Source of the DNA: Alviniconcha marisindica
Lineage: Eukaryota > Mollusca > Gastropoda > Provannidae
Length of the DNA stretch: 64,000 nucleotides
Reading direction: 5' to 3'
NCBI GenBank assembly: GCA_018857735.1
Contig: JABMCL010000660.1
Location: 690,001-754,000 of the forward strand
The notes beneath the pieces are model-generated. The model was not told the DNA's origin, ran no database searches, and worked only from the letters and a program-made list of their open reading frames with translations. Below are positions 12,041-20,581 of this stretch, piece after piece (the first letter of the stretch is position 1; each line of letters starts with the position of its first letter). Position numbers and translations under genes: made by a program.

Positions 12041-12294
12041 CCGCCATCAAACGAAAGAAGGGCGGGACTGGGTGGTCTGAGACTACGTTTTCCATGCATC
12101 AAACACTCCGATATTTATGACTATTTACTGCCGAGTGGCTGCAGCTACAGTGCGGAATACAGGCGGGTACGTCCAGACTGGGGATGCAGATCGAGTGATG
12201 GAAAGCACCAGATAACTGCCCCCCCTCCCTACCCCCCCACCCCTTCTCCCGTCTTCCTTCTCGGTCCCGACACTATAGATCCCAGTCAGCATCA
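12039..12294. other. Spacer
   Basis: No element recognised; a C-rich tract lies at 12220-12245. Confidence 0.5.
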
Positions 12295-12900
12295 AGCTGT
12301 GCACAGCCTTTTTCTTCCGCCTCCTCCTGCAGTCGTCTTTCTTCTCCTGCAGTTTTCCTCCTCCTCTCCCTGTAGTTTCCTCCTCCTCTTCTGGCAGTTT
12401 TCCTCTTCCTCTTCCTGCAGTTTCCTCCTCTTCCTGTAGTTTCCTCCTCTTCCTGCAGTTTCCTCCTCTTCCAGTAGTTTCCTCCTCTTCCAGCAGTTTC
12501 CTCCTCCTCTTCTGGCACTTTCCCTCTCTCTTCCTGCAGTTTCCTCCTCTTCCTGCAGTTTTTCTTCCTCTTCCTACAGTTTCCTCCTCTTCCTGCAGTT
12601 TCCTCCTCCTCTTCTGGCACTTTCCCTTTCTCTTCCTGCAGTTTCCTCCTCTTCCTGCAGTTTTTCCTCCTCTTCCTACAGTTTTCCTCCTCTTCCAGCA
12701 GTTTTTCCTCCTCTTCCTACAGTTTCCTCCTCTTCCTGTAGTTTCCTCCTCTTCCTGCAGTTTCCTCCTCCTCTTCTGGCACTTTCCCTCTCTCTTCCTG
12801 AAGTTTCCTCCTCTTCCTGCAGTTTTTCCTCCTCTTCCTGCAGTTTCCTCCTCTTCCTGCAGTCTCCCTCCTCTTGCAGTTTTCCTCATCCTCCTGCAGT
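12295..12900 (+). repeat. Polypyrimidine tandem array, ~19-bp unit (CCTCCTCTTCCTGCAGTTT)
   Basis: About 600 bases of near-tandem units CCTCCTCTTCC(T/A)(G/A)CAGTTT. A higher-order pattern is marked by CTTCTGGCACTTTCCC at about 12510, 12611 and 12774. On the plus strand every unit resembles a 3' splice acceptor; on the minus (unc5-sense) strand it is a purine-rich GGAAGAGGAGGAAA repeat. A 254-codon minus frame through it is repeat translation, not a gene. Confidence 0.9.
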
Positions 12901-14441
12901 TTTCTTCCTAAGTGTACCACTGTGTGACTCGTCATGCCAAATCCGTGTTGACCAGCTGTCTTCTTCATGTGTGTCACCTCTGGTACACACGTCACAGAAG
13001 GTGCCGCTTTAACTTGTAAGTGGACTTCTCATTCTCAGCCCATGATGCGGGCTTTTGGGAATTCGCAATGGAAAAAAAATGTGCATACAGTTTAAAATCC
13101 ACATGGGTCGTTCTGTAATATTCAAATTTCAGTGCAGTGCAAATGTGTAATACCAACTGGTTCAATATACTTAACCAAGACAATGTATACGCATCGAAAA
13201 ATTAACCCCAAACCTTTCATATCCACAGTTGTACAGCTGTATGAGTGGGATATTTTCGCGTGTTGTCCATCCACACTGATAAAATAAATTTAAAAAATCC
13301 CCCCTCCCTCCACATAATTATAAACTTTAAGTTTAACACTGATGGTTCCACCACATACTCAAAGTAAAGAGTTTCTTCCTGATTTTTCTGACGCCAAACA
13401 CGTCTGAGTTCGTGGCAACTGTTCCTTGTTTTCCACGCATCTTCTTCTCTCTCGACAGTGAGGAGCAGAAGACCGAAGGCTGCAAGGAAGCCAGTTTCTG
13501 TGACGCTGGCTGAGCGATGTCTCGTGTTCTGCTCATCTCCTTCTTCACTCGTGTGTGGAAAGTAGTGTGCGGGCCAATCACTGCTGCCCTCTTCACATCA
13601 AAGGCAGATATGTCGGAATGGAGACAGCTCGTCAGAATTATTTCCATTTCCACACTCGCTCGCCCTCGGCCTCGCTGCCTCCCTTTTTACCCTTCCAGTC
13701 CTCCCACCGCTCGGGGCTCCCTATCTCTCCTGGTCTTCGTCTGCCTCATTCCATGCTGGCTGATCAGGCTGACTTGCCTATATTGGCCGGTGATGAAGAT
13801 GTGACAGATGCGTTATTTTCCGGACCCCGTGCCCTGACAGTCTATCAGTGGCTCATCAGTGCTAAAGCCACCCCCTGCCTTCAGATCTCTGCCCACTTCC
13901 CTGTAAGCTGCGGAAGTGCAATTTTCCACGAAGCACGGTCACGTGACGTCTGGCCGATAGGCAAGTTAGTGTACAGCTCGCTCCGATCGCTTACTTACTT
14001 TAACCAAGGAAGCAACAACGCCTCTCACCCGACACTTCAAAGTTGATTAGGATCCGTGGTTCATTACACACCGTCGGTACGCTCACTTGGAGCACTAATG
14101 TCGTGACAACTCGCAGTTAATGTCCTCCCGCCTCGCTTGCCCAGTCTCTCTGAACTGCGTCTCACCCCGCCTCAGTCTGCCACCAGCCTCTCGGAACGCC
14201 TTTAACCCATTTCACCGAAGTCGGCTGCTGCTTCATCAATATTTCACAGCTCATCACAGTAAAATGTACACACGACGGGCAAGGCGCTACGGCCAATGGC
14301 TCCCACGGGCGCAACTGGCGATGTCAGGATAAGTATTGATGGGCGAAACTTCGCCCGCTCATCCAATGAGCGGATATGGCGCACTTCCAGCGAGGAAGAG
14401 CCCATTGCATGATAGAAGAAGAAAAACAAAACAAAAAACAA

Positions 14442-14443
<2 letters not shown>
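12901..14443. other. Non-coding interval
   Basis: Open frames at 13555-14046 (plus, 163 codons) and 13333-13653 (minus) show no domain. No UNC5 Ig2 motif appears on the minus strand. Confidence 0.5.

Positions 14444-14480
<37 letters not shown>
14444..14480 (+). repeat. (GA)n microsatellite
   Basis: About 18 GA units, then AGAAGAAAAAAA. Confidence 0.95.
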
Positions 14481-14483
<3 letters not shown>

Positions 14484-14884
14484 AGAAAAAAACAACCCAA
14501 CAACTGCCGACTTCAAAGGCAAAAACGTTCAAGACGCGAATTTATGCTCTCGATTTCTTCTTCCATAATTCACCCGTCTTTCCTAACGAGTCTAGCTGGA
14601 GTCCTGCTGGAAACTCTATGAAATGGAGAAAAAAAATTAATTGCATAGCTTTGATTGGCGTAGAATGCAAAAGTGTGGCGAGCATAAACGTTTGAATGGA
14701 TGCATGCTCGAACAGGAAAAGGCGCGGAAAAAGGGCGGGTGCGTAATTCTGGATGGATGGATATTTAAATGTACGGACGCATCGCTCAGGATGGTGTTAC
14801 ATAAAAGATGAACTAAATCACAAGCGCAGTAAAAACTGAGGACAGAAAATAGGCTTACAGTTCAATCTTAACGTCTAGTCTTAT
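14481..14884. other. Non-coding interval
   Basis: AT-moderate with nothing recognised; a short GGATGGATGGATA repeat lies at about 14750. Confidence 0.5.
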
Positions 14885-15479
14885 CAGGGCGAAGAAGAAG
14901 AAGGAGAAGAAGAAGAAAAGAAGAAGAAGGAGGCTCAGAATGAGATGAAGCGACTGCAAAAGAAGAACAAGGAGTAAGAGGAGAAGCAGAGTACAGAAGA
15001 AGAAGGAAGAGGAAGAGAAGAAAAGAAACTCCAGCAACAGCAGTCGCAGAAGAAGAAGAAAGGTAGACATGAAGGTAGACATGGGGGTGAGGGGAGAAGG
15101 GTGATGACGATTAGGAGGAGTATATTAAGCACCAGAAGCTGAAGGATGGGAAAGAGAGGAAAAGAAGCTGCAGCCGCAGAAAGAAAAAGAAAGGTACACG
15201 TGGAGTTTTGTGTGGGTGGGGGGCGGGGGTAGTAAAGGAAGTATGATGATGACGACTAGGAGGAGTATATTAAGCAGCAGAAGATAAAGGATGGGGAAGA
15301 CAGGAAACGAAAAGCAGCAACTGCAGCAGCAGCAGAGGATGGAGGACTAGGAGGAGTAAGTAAGTAACTAGGTGTTTTACGCCCAGTCAAGGACGAGGAG
15401 GAGAGGGGAAGAAACAGCAGCAGCAGCAGCAGCAGCAAGGTCTCAGCAGAAGACGACGAAAAAGAAAGGTGGCGGGGCT

Positions 15480-15512
<33 letters not shown>

Positions 15513-15708
15513 AAAGGGGGGTACGAAGAGGAGCAATAAGGAGAAGAGGAAGAAGAAGAAGGATGATGAAGAGAAGAGAAGAAAGCAGCAGCAGCACAAG
15601 AAGAAAAAGAAAAATGAAAGGGGAGGACAGTGATGCTGGTGAGGGGTAATTAGCAAGGGAAGAACAAGAAGGATCAGGAGGTGGGGATTGGGAGGGGGGC
15701 GGGTAAGT

Positions 15709-15753
<45 letters not shown>

Positions 15754-16060
15754 AAGAAAGACGGGAGGAAGAAAAACAGCCGCAGAAGAAGTAGGACGAG
15801 GAAGGGAAGCCGAATAATGATAAGAAAGGCGAAGGGAGAACAGCATGATATATATATTATATATACTTATGAGGAGGAGTGGCGTAATCAGCAAAAAGTG
15901 GCAGAAGAAGAAGGATAAGAAAGGCAGTAGAAGAACACCAGCCACAAAAGAAGAAAGACGAAGATGGGAAACGAACAACAACAACAACAAAACAAAAGAT
16001 GGAGGGAAGGTAGAGAAGAAGTATACTGATGATGATGAAGAGTAAAAAGCTGCAGACGAG
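14885..16060 (+). repeat. 1.2-kb polypurine (GAA/GGA) region with 32-G and 44-G runs
   Basis: The plus strand is almost entirely purine, rich in GAAGAAGAAG and GAGGAG. Uninterrupted G runs lie at 15480-15511 and 15709-15752. Part of it is itself tandem: GATGACGATTAGGAGGAGTA at 15102 recurs near 15247 (period ~145). In unc5 sense this is a C/U-rich intron segment starting within about 230 bases of the Ig1 donor. Long frames here (for example minus 15256-16092) are low-complexity Ser/Leu/Pro translation. Confidence 0.9.
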
Positions 16061-16250
16061 GATGACAAGCAGAACAACAACAACAACAACAAAAGATGGA
16101 GGGAAGATAGAGGAGAAGAATACTGACGATAATGAAAAGTAAGAAGCTGCAGACGAGAATGGGAAGTACAACAACAACAACAAAAGATGGAAGGAGGGTA
16201 AAAGAGAATAATACTGATGATGATGAAGAGTTAGAAGCTGCAGAAGAGGA
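15955..16250 (+). repeat. ~90-bp minisatellite abutting the UNC5 exon
   Basis: Units carry ACAACAACAACAAAAGATGG, then AGGGAAG, then ATACTGATGATGATGAAGAG, then AAGCTGCAGACGAG. The unit recurs at about 15975, 16077 and 16165, with a last partial unit ending near 16250, only 25-30 bases from the exon donor at 16275-16280. Confidence 0.85.
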
Positions 16251-16280
16251 CGAAGACCAGTGTCCAGAAGGATGACTTAC

Positions 16281-16491
16281 ATGCGGCCTCGATCTGCGCC
16301 CTGGCGCTCTTGACATGCTGAGGGTTGGAGGAGCCCTGCACGGTGTTCCAGGCGTAGCACTCGCACCAGTAGCCGTCGTCCCCGTAGTAGTCCTCCACCT
16401 CGTCACGCGTCACCTCGATGCTGCTCTGCAGCGTCTTGCGTCCCGTCACCGGGTCGATCAGCTCCAGGTTCGTCTGGTGCTTGACAGGCAC
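16281..16491 (-). CDS. UNC5: UNC5 netrin receptor, exon coding the second half of Ig domain 1
   Basis: The minus strand reads 70 codons plus one base. The acceptor is a pyrimidine-rich TTTCCTTCAG before GTGCCTGTC and the donor is a consensus GTAAGT (complement of 16275-16280). The peptide opens VPVKHQTNLELIDPVTG, continues SSIEVTRDEVEDYYG, has the family signature YWCECYAW, and ends SARAQIEAA with a T left over, which would start a Tyr codon as in the vertebrate VRIAY junction. The two cysteines in WCEC pair with the two in the preceding exon; vertebrate UNC5 Ig1 is known to carry two disulfides in this pattern. The DPxTG and ITRDxVExYFG-like wording is closer to arthropod UNC5 as I remember it than to the vertebrate form. 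GC-rich third positions contrast with the repeat-rich flanks. Phase 0 at the acceptor matches the upstream exon. No in-frame stop or break is seen. Confidence 0.93.
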
Positions 16492-16600
16492 CTGAAGGAA
16501 ACAGACTTGGTCATCAGCTATGTTAGCCGTAAGCACACAGTGAAGCGGACTCTTTCTGGTTTGGTTCCATGTCACGTCTTCCCTGTCTGTATCTGTCTGT

Positions 16601-16618
16601 CTCTCTCTCTCTCTTTCA

Positions 16619-16695
<77 letters not shown>
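16601..16695 (+). repeat. (CT)n(CA)n microsatellite in the Ig1 intron
   Basis: A short CT run, TTTCACT, then about 38 CA units. Confidence 0.97.
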
Positions 16696-16699
<4 letters not shown>

Positions 16700-17027
16700 T
16701 GATTTAAAAAGAAAACAGACAAATGAACACATGTCACGTTGTATTAGTACAAGTTCTACATCAAACAACCATTCTTCTGGCCCAGCTACACAAAGCACAT
16801 AACAGCCATCGTACTGTGGCTTAATGCCATACCTAACAGTAATAGCCACTGCACCACCAAAAGCATCACACCTGTAACAACCAGTCCTGTACACAGGCAT
16901 TGTAACAACCACTTCGATGGGACCAATACCAGTCCTCTGTGCAGGCAAACACGTTGATGTTTCTGATCGTAAAACGCAGTGTGCTCATGAATCCTAGTTG
17001 GCTAACATAATGCTCTATAGAAATCTT

Positions 17028-17294
17028 CTTCTTCATCATCATCACCATCAATATCGATATCATTATCATCATCACCATCATTATCGATATCATGACGATG
17101 ATCACCATCGATATCATCACCATCATTGTCGACATCATCATCATCATCGATATGAGCATCAACATCGATATCATTATAATAATCAACATCATTATCGATA
17201 TAATTATCATCATTATAGATATAATTAACATCATCATCATTATCCATATCATTATCATCACCATCATTATCCATATATCACCATCATCATCAGT
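17028..17294 (+). repeat. (ATC)n-type degenerate array
   Basis: CATCATCATCACCATCA and ATCGATATCATTATCATC variants repeat over about 265 bases. It encodes spurious His/Tyr or Ile/Met/Asp frames. It ends about 35 bases from the donor of exon 17331-17491. Confidence 0.92.
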
Positions 17295-17330
17295 CACCCT
17301 TTGCAGAGAGAGAAGAGTGAAGGCACTGAC

Positions 17331-17491
17331 CAGACTGCCGGCACACCGGAAGGTGATCTGGATGGCCGGCGTGGCCCGGCACGTGATCACCACGGGCTTG
17401 TTGCGCACCACGTAGTAGTTGGACTCGGGCTGCATGCGCCATTCGGGCAGGCCCTGGTTCAGCGGGTCGCTGCTGCCGAACGGGAAGTCGC
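17331..17491 (-). CDS. UNC5: UNC5 netrin receptor, exon coding the N-terminal linker and first half of Ig domain 1
   Basis: The minus strand reads two bases plus 53 codons. The acceptor is TGTGTGTTGCAG before GCGACTTCC, and the exon ends after CTG at a GTCAGT donor (complement of 17325-17330), which is acceptable but not perfect. The peptide runs DFPFGSSDPLNQGLPEW, then YYVVRNKPVVITCRATPAIQ and ITFRCAGSL. This matches the UNC5 N terminus known from other animals: a DPLP-like linker, an E-x-x-Y-x-V-[KR]-N-K-P-V strand, the Ig B-strand cysteine in ITCRA, and a second cysteine in the ATQIYFKC-like motif. It joins in phase 0 to 16281-16491. The upstream intron is phase 1 (one base needed before GC), so a preceding exon must end in one extra base; the candidate at 39219-39306 does. 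The acceptor lies about 10 bases from a large minisatellite. Confidence 0.93.
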
Positions 17492-17500
17492 CTGCAACAC

Positions 17501-18035
17501 ACAACCAAGGCGCTCTGTGAGTACGATGGGTTATGTGAAAACGTTGTTTACTTAGGTCGTTACCCTGAACAAAACACACAGTGAGAGAGCTCTGTGAGTA
17601 CGATGGGTTATGTGAAAACGTTGCTTAGGTAGTTACCCTGAACAAAACACACAGTGACAGAGCTCTGTGAGTACGATGGGTTATGTGAAAACGTTGCTAA
17701 GGTAGGTCGTTACCCTGAACAAAACACACAGTGACAGAGCTCTGTGAGTAGGATGGGTTATGTGAAAACGTTGCTTAGGTGGTTACCCTGAACCAAACAC
17801 ACAGTGACAGAGCTCTGTGAATACGACAGGTTAAGTGAAAACGTTGCTGAGTTAGTTAGGTAGTTACCCTGAAGTGACAGAGCTCTGTGAGTACGATGGG
17901 TTCAATGAAAACCTTGCTTAGTTAGGCAGGTAGGTGATCCACTTAAAACACACGATGGCAGCGATCGGTGAGTACGATCAGTTAAGTGAACACGTTGCTT
18001 GGTAGCCTTCAACACACAGTGACAGCGCTCTTTGA
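17501..18035 (+). repeat. ~73-bp minisatellite, about 7.5 units, next to the UNC5 acceptor
   Basis: GCTCTGTGAGTACGATGGG recurs at 17512, 17589, 17662, 17739, 17812 and 17882, with a diverged copy near 17961 and a remnant near 18026 (spacings 65-79). Each good unit also holds GTGAAAACGTTGCTTAGG and GTTACCCTGAACAAAACACA. A decayed half unit persists at 18225-18275. On the minus strand the last motif reads TGTGTTTTGTTCAGGGTAAC, an acceptor-like tract followed at once by donor-like GGTAAC. The array begins about 10 bases from the real acceptor at 17492. Confidence 0.92.
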
Positions 18036-18149
18036 TAATGAATAAACACAAAGCTAACAAATAATGTACACATAAACACCAGCCCAAACAATAACTGACT
18101 ACATGCAACACACGATAATTGAATGTATGCAAAACACGCACGTAAGCAC

Positions 18150-18200
18150 ACACACACACGCGCGCGCGCGCGCGCGCGCACACACACACACACACACACA
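18150..18200 (+). repeat. (CA)n(CG)n(CA)n microsatellite
   Basis: A block of about 10 CG units sits between two CA runs; the CG block is alternating purine-pyrimidine. Confidence 0.95.
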
Positions 18201-18487
18201 ATTGTACTGAGACTGATATGGGTGAAGGACACTGACAGAACAGAAAACGTTGCTTAGTTGGCTGGCTAGATAGACAACAGTTTTGTACTCCACTAATCAA
18301 CACAAAGATGCAAGATAAAGGGTACTGAGACAGAAAAGCCAGTGTCTCAAATGTGCCATCAGTGTGGTGTGAGGTTCTGCTGCAGACGTTTATAAAACAA
18401 ATGCACTTATCTCCCCCCCCCCCCCCCCAAAAGGGCGTAGCTCAGTGTGTGACATGAAACAATGAAGGTCTGACAGCAACGACGTAA

Positions 18488-18692
18488 AACACGTATACCC
18501 TGTATGACAAAAAAACACGTATACCCTGTATGACAAAGGAACACGTATACCCTGTATGACAGAGAGACACGTATACCCTGTATGACAGAGAAACGCGTAT
18601 ACCCTGTATGACAAAGAGACACGTATACCCTGTATGACAGAGAAACACGTATATCCTGTATGACAGAGAAACACGTATACCCTGTATGACAA
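18488..18692 (+). repeat. 26-bp minisatellite, eight units
   Basis: ACACGTATACCCTGTATGAC plus AGAGAG recurs at 18489, 18515, 18541, 18567, 18593, 18619, 18645 and 18671 with only a few substitutions. Because 26 is not a multiple of 3 and the unit has no stop in any minus frame, all three minus frames stay open and share one 26-residue repeating peptide. Confidence 0.97.
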
Positions 18693-19165
18693 AACACACA
18701 ACACTAATTTACAACGGCAACGAACACGGCAGTGAAGAACGCGATAAGATGCCGAACGCAGCATGAAGCCTAATAATGGACGACACTTCCCCAGACGACT
18801 TAATGAACAGGATGGAGACAGTGCATAGAAAAGCAAAAGCAGTCTCCAATCACTGAGCCAGGCAGGCATATTCTAACCACAGTAATCTGCCCTGGGTGGC
18901 CATCGCTATTGAAGACAACGAAAACAACACTAACTCCTCAGCAACACAAACTGCAGCGCCCAGAAGTGTATCCAAAACATCTCAGACAGTAGCAAGGTAA
19001 ACAGGGAGCATCAAGAGCTTTCGCGGCCCCCCGCGCCACAGCCAGGTCCTATCATCCAGCATTGTCCACACAACACTCGGCTCATTGTTCCTCCTCTCTC
19101 CCTGCCTCTCTCCGCTACACTGAAGCCTTCCCACTCGGGGAAGGCGGCAAGACCGTCAAGGAGGT
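18693..19165. other. Non-coding interval
   Basis: Nothing recognised. Confidence 0.5.
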
Positions 19166-19260
19166 GGGGGGGGGGGGGGGGGGGGGGGGGGTGGGGGGGG
19201 GGGGGGGGGGGGGTGAATGGGGCGCGGGGAGGAGGAGAAAAAGAGAGGGGGGGGGGGAGG
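19166..19260 (+). repeat. Long G-rich tract
   Basis: About 48 bases of almost pure G (one T) at 19166-19213, then GGCGCGGGGAGGAGG and a further run of about 11 G. Confidence 0.95.
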
Positions 19261-19452
19261 TCTGGGCTATAATTTCAGCCAGCTGGCACAGCTACCCCGT
19301 CCGCCCTTCTGACTTTTCACAACCATCCCCATCCCCGCCTCATCCCCTGGATCAATACAGGCAGGTTTCAAAGTGTCGCTCCCTGTGTGCCAGACACAAT
19401 TCTCTCTGCGGCCGATTCACTCTATAGGCACTTGTAATGGATGGCCGTGCTT

Positions 19453-19838
19453 CAAGTCTATGTAGTACACTAAAAACGTGCTGAATGGATGCCTCTTGCA
19501 TCAACTGCTCAGCATGAAAGATCTGCTACGTCATCAAGTCGTCTGAGAAGGCTGCTGAAACGACAACAAAACACCTTCCAGGAAGATGGATCTTGCAGAC
19601 TGAGGAAAATGCAGAACTCGACCTCAGCACTGAAGCGGAAATACTGAACGCATTCAAGTCTATACGATGCACTAAAACTTGCCACTTGCATCGGTTAGTA
19701 ATCAGCATCAAATCTGCGTTAACAAGTGATGCTTAGATTTCGACAAAACACCAACCCGCAAACAGGCTCTTGTAGACTTGAGGAACACGCTGAACTAAAC
19801 CCGAGCTCAGAACCAGAGATACCCAGATCCATTCAGTT
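19453..19838 (+). repeat. Diverged ~202-bp tandem duplication
   Basis: CAAGTCTATGTAGTACACTAA (19453) and CAAGTCTATACGATGCACTAA (19655) begin two units. Shared landmarks in order are GATGCCTCTTGCATC/CCACTTGCATCGG, CAGCATGAAAGATCTGC/CAGCATCAAATCTGC, CGACAACAAAACACC/CGACAAAACACC and CTTGCAGACTGAGGAA/CTTGTAGACTTGAGGAA. Identity is around 70 percent by eye. Confidence 0.75.
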
Positions 19839-20340
19839 CACGTTCTGCTTCACATTAAAATAGTTCAGTCCCACGGAAACCCGTCATGCGCCACAAGCGC
19901 CTGTGCCGGATGCAAGGCACGCCGGGCGTGCCGGGGCCACGTGACGCGCCGCCGCCCGTGCCGATCTTTTACAAAAGTCAACAAAATGAGAGCTAATGAA
20001 GTTATTGTCACCCTCAAAGCGTATTCATGAGAGGAAGAGAGGGGCATGACGGCTAATATAGAGCCTCCTCCTGAAAGCCCTTTGAACGAGTGTATGCCGC
20101 GACTGTATTGCAAACCACTTTAACACTAACGACACCGGTGGCACAGAGAAGCGAAAAATCAGAAAAAGGAAACTTACAAACTAATACTAATAGTTATTTC
20201 ATAACATTTCACTCATATTTGCCGGTTTCTCAACCCGTTTTCAAAAGAGAAACTGGTACTGCAAAGCGAAGCTTCGCGGGTTGTAAGTTTGGCTGAAGCA
20301 AAGGCAGAATTCAAGCAGTACATCGACTATATATGAAACA
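19839..20340. other. Non-coding interval
   Basis: A CpG-rich patch lies at 19875-19965 (GCCGCCGCCCGTGCC region). Nothing coding is recognised. Confidence 0.45.
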
Positions 20341-20420
20341 ATCTCTCTGTCTCTCTGTCTGTGTCTCTGTCTGTCTGTCTATCTCTGTCTCCGTTTCTGT
20401 CTCTCTCTCTCTCTCTTTCA
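20341..20420 (+). repeat. (TCTC/TGTC)n pyrimidine-rich microsatellite
   Basis: Imperfect TCTGTCTCTGTCTG units ending in (CT)n. Confidence 0.9.
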
Positions 20421-20547
20421 ACATAGTTAAATATGATGCCTCAATTAAAATAATCAATTGCTTCCCTGTCCCCCTATAATTTATATCATATATACAGTAT
20501 CAAAAACACATGTATTACTGCATGAGAGAGAGAATTTGTTTAACGTC

Positions 20548-20581
20548 CACGGATGCGAGTAGCCTATTAGGGACGGTGTTA
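20548..20581 (+). repeat. Interspersed family A, short subtype
   Basis: TTTAACGTCCACGGATGCG followed by AGCCTATTAGGGACGG shares the CGTCC..ATTAGGGAC skeleton of family A copies elsewhere (21902, 21973, 30852, 52906). Confidence 0.6.

Larger units (their letters stand above)
16492..17330 (-). other. UNC5: UNC5 intron splitting Ig domain 1
   Basis: This 839-base intron separates the two halves of Ig1 between the CAGSL and VPVKHQ codons (phase 0). It contains a (CT)n(CA)n tract at 16601-16695 and an ATC-type array at 17028-17294 that ends about 35 bases before the donor at 17325-17330. About 330 bases between the two arrays hold nothing I recognise. Confidence 0.9.

Noticed and set aside
12125..12889. 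254-codon minus-strand open frame rich in Glu, Arg and Lys
   Set aside because: It is the translation of the CCTCCTCTTCCTGCAG satellite; overlapping frames are also open and the sequence is purely repetitive.
15256..16092. 278-codon minus-strand frame, Ser/Leu/Pro rich
   Set aside because: Translation of the polypurine block including both long G runs; no domain and no splice context.
1..16280. Search for the next UNC5 exons (Ig2, thrombospondin repeats)
   Set aside because: No minus-strand segment shows the expected Ig2 C-x-x-P-x-G-x-P or WSxWSxC motifs, so these exons are taken to lie outside the window.
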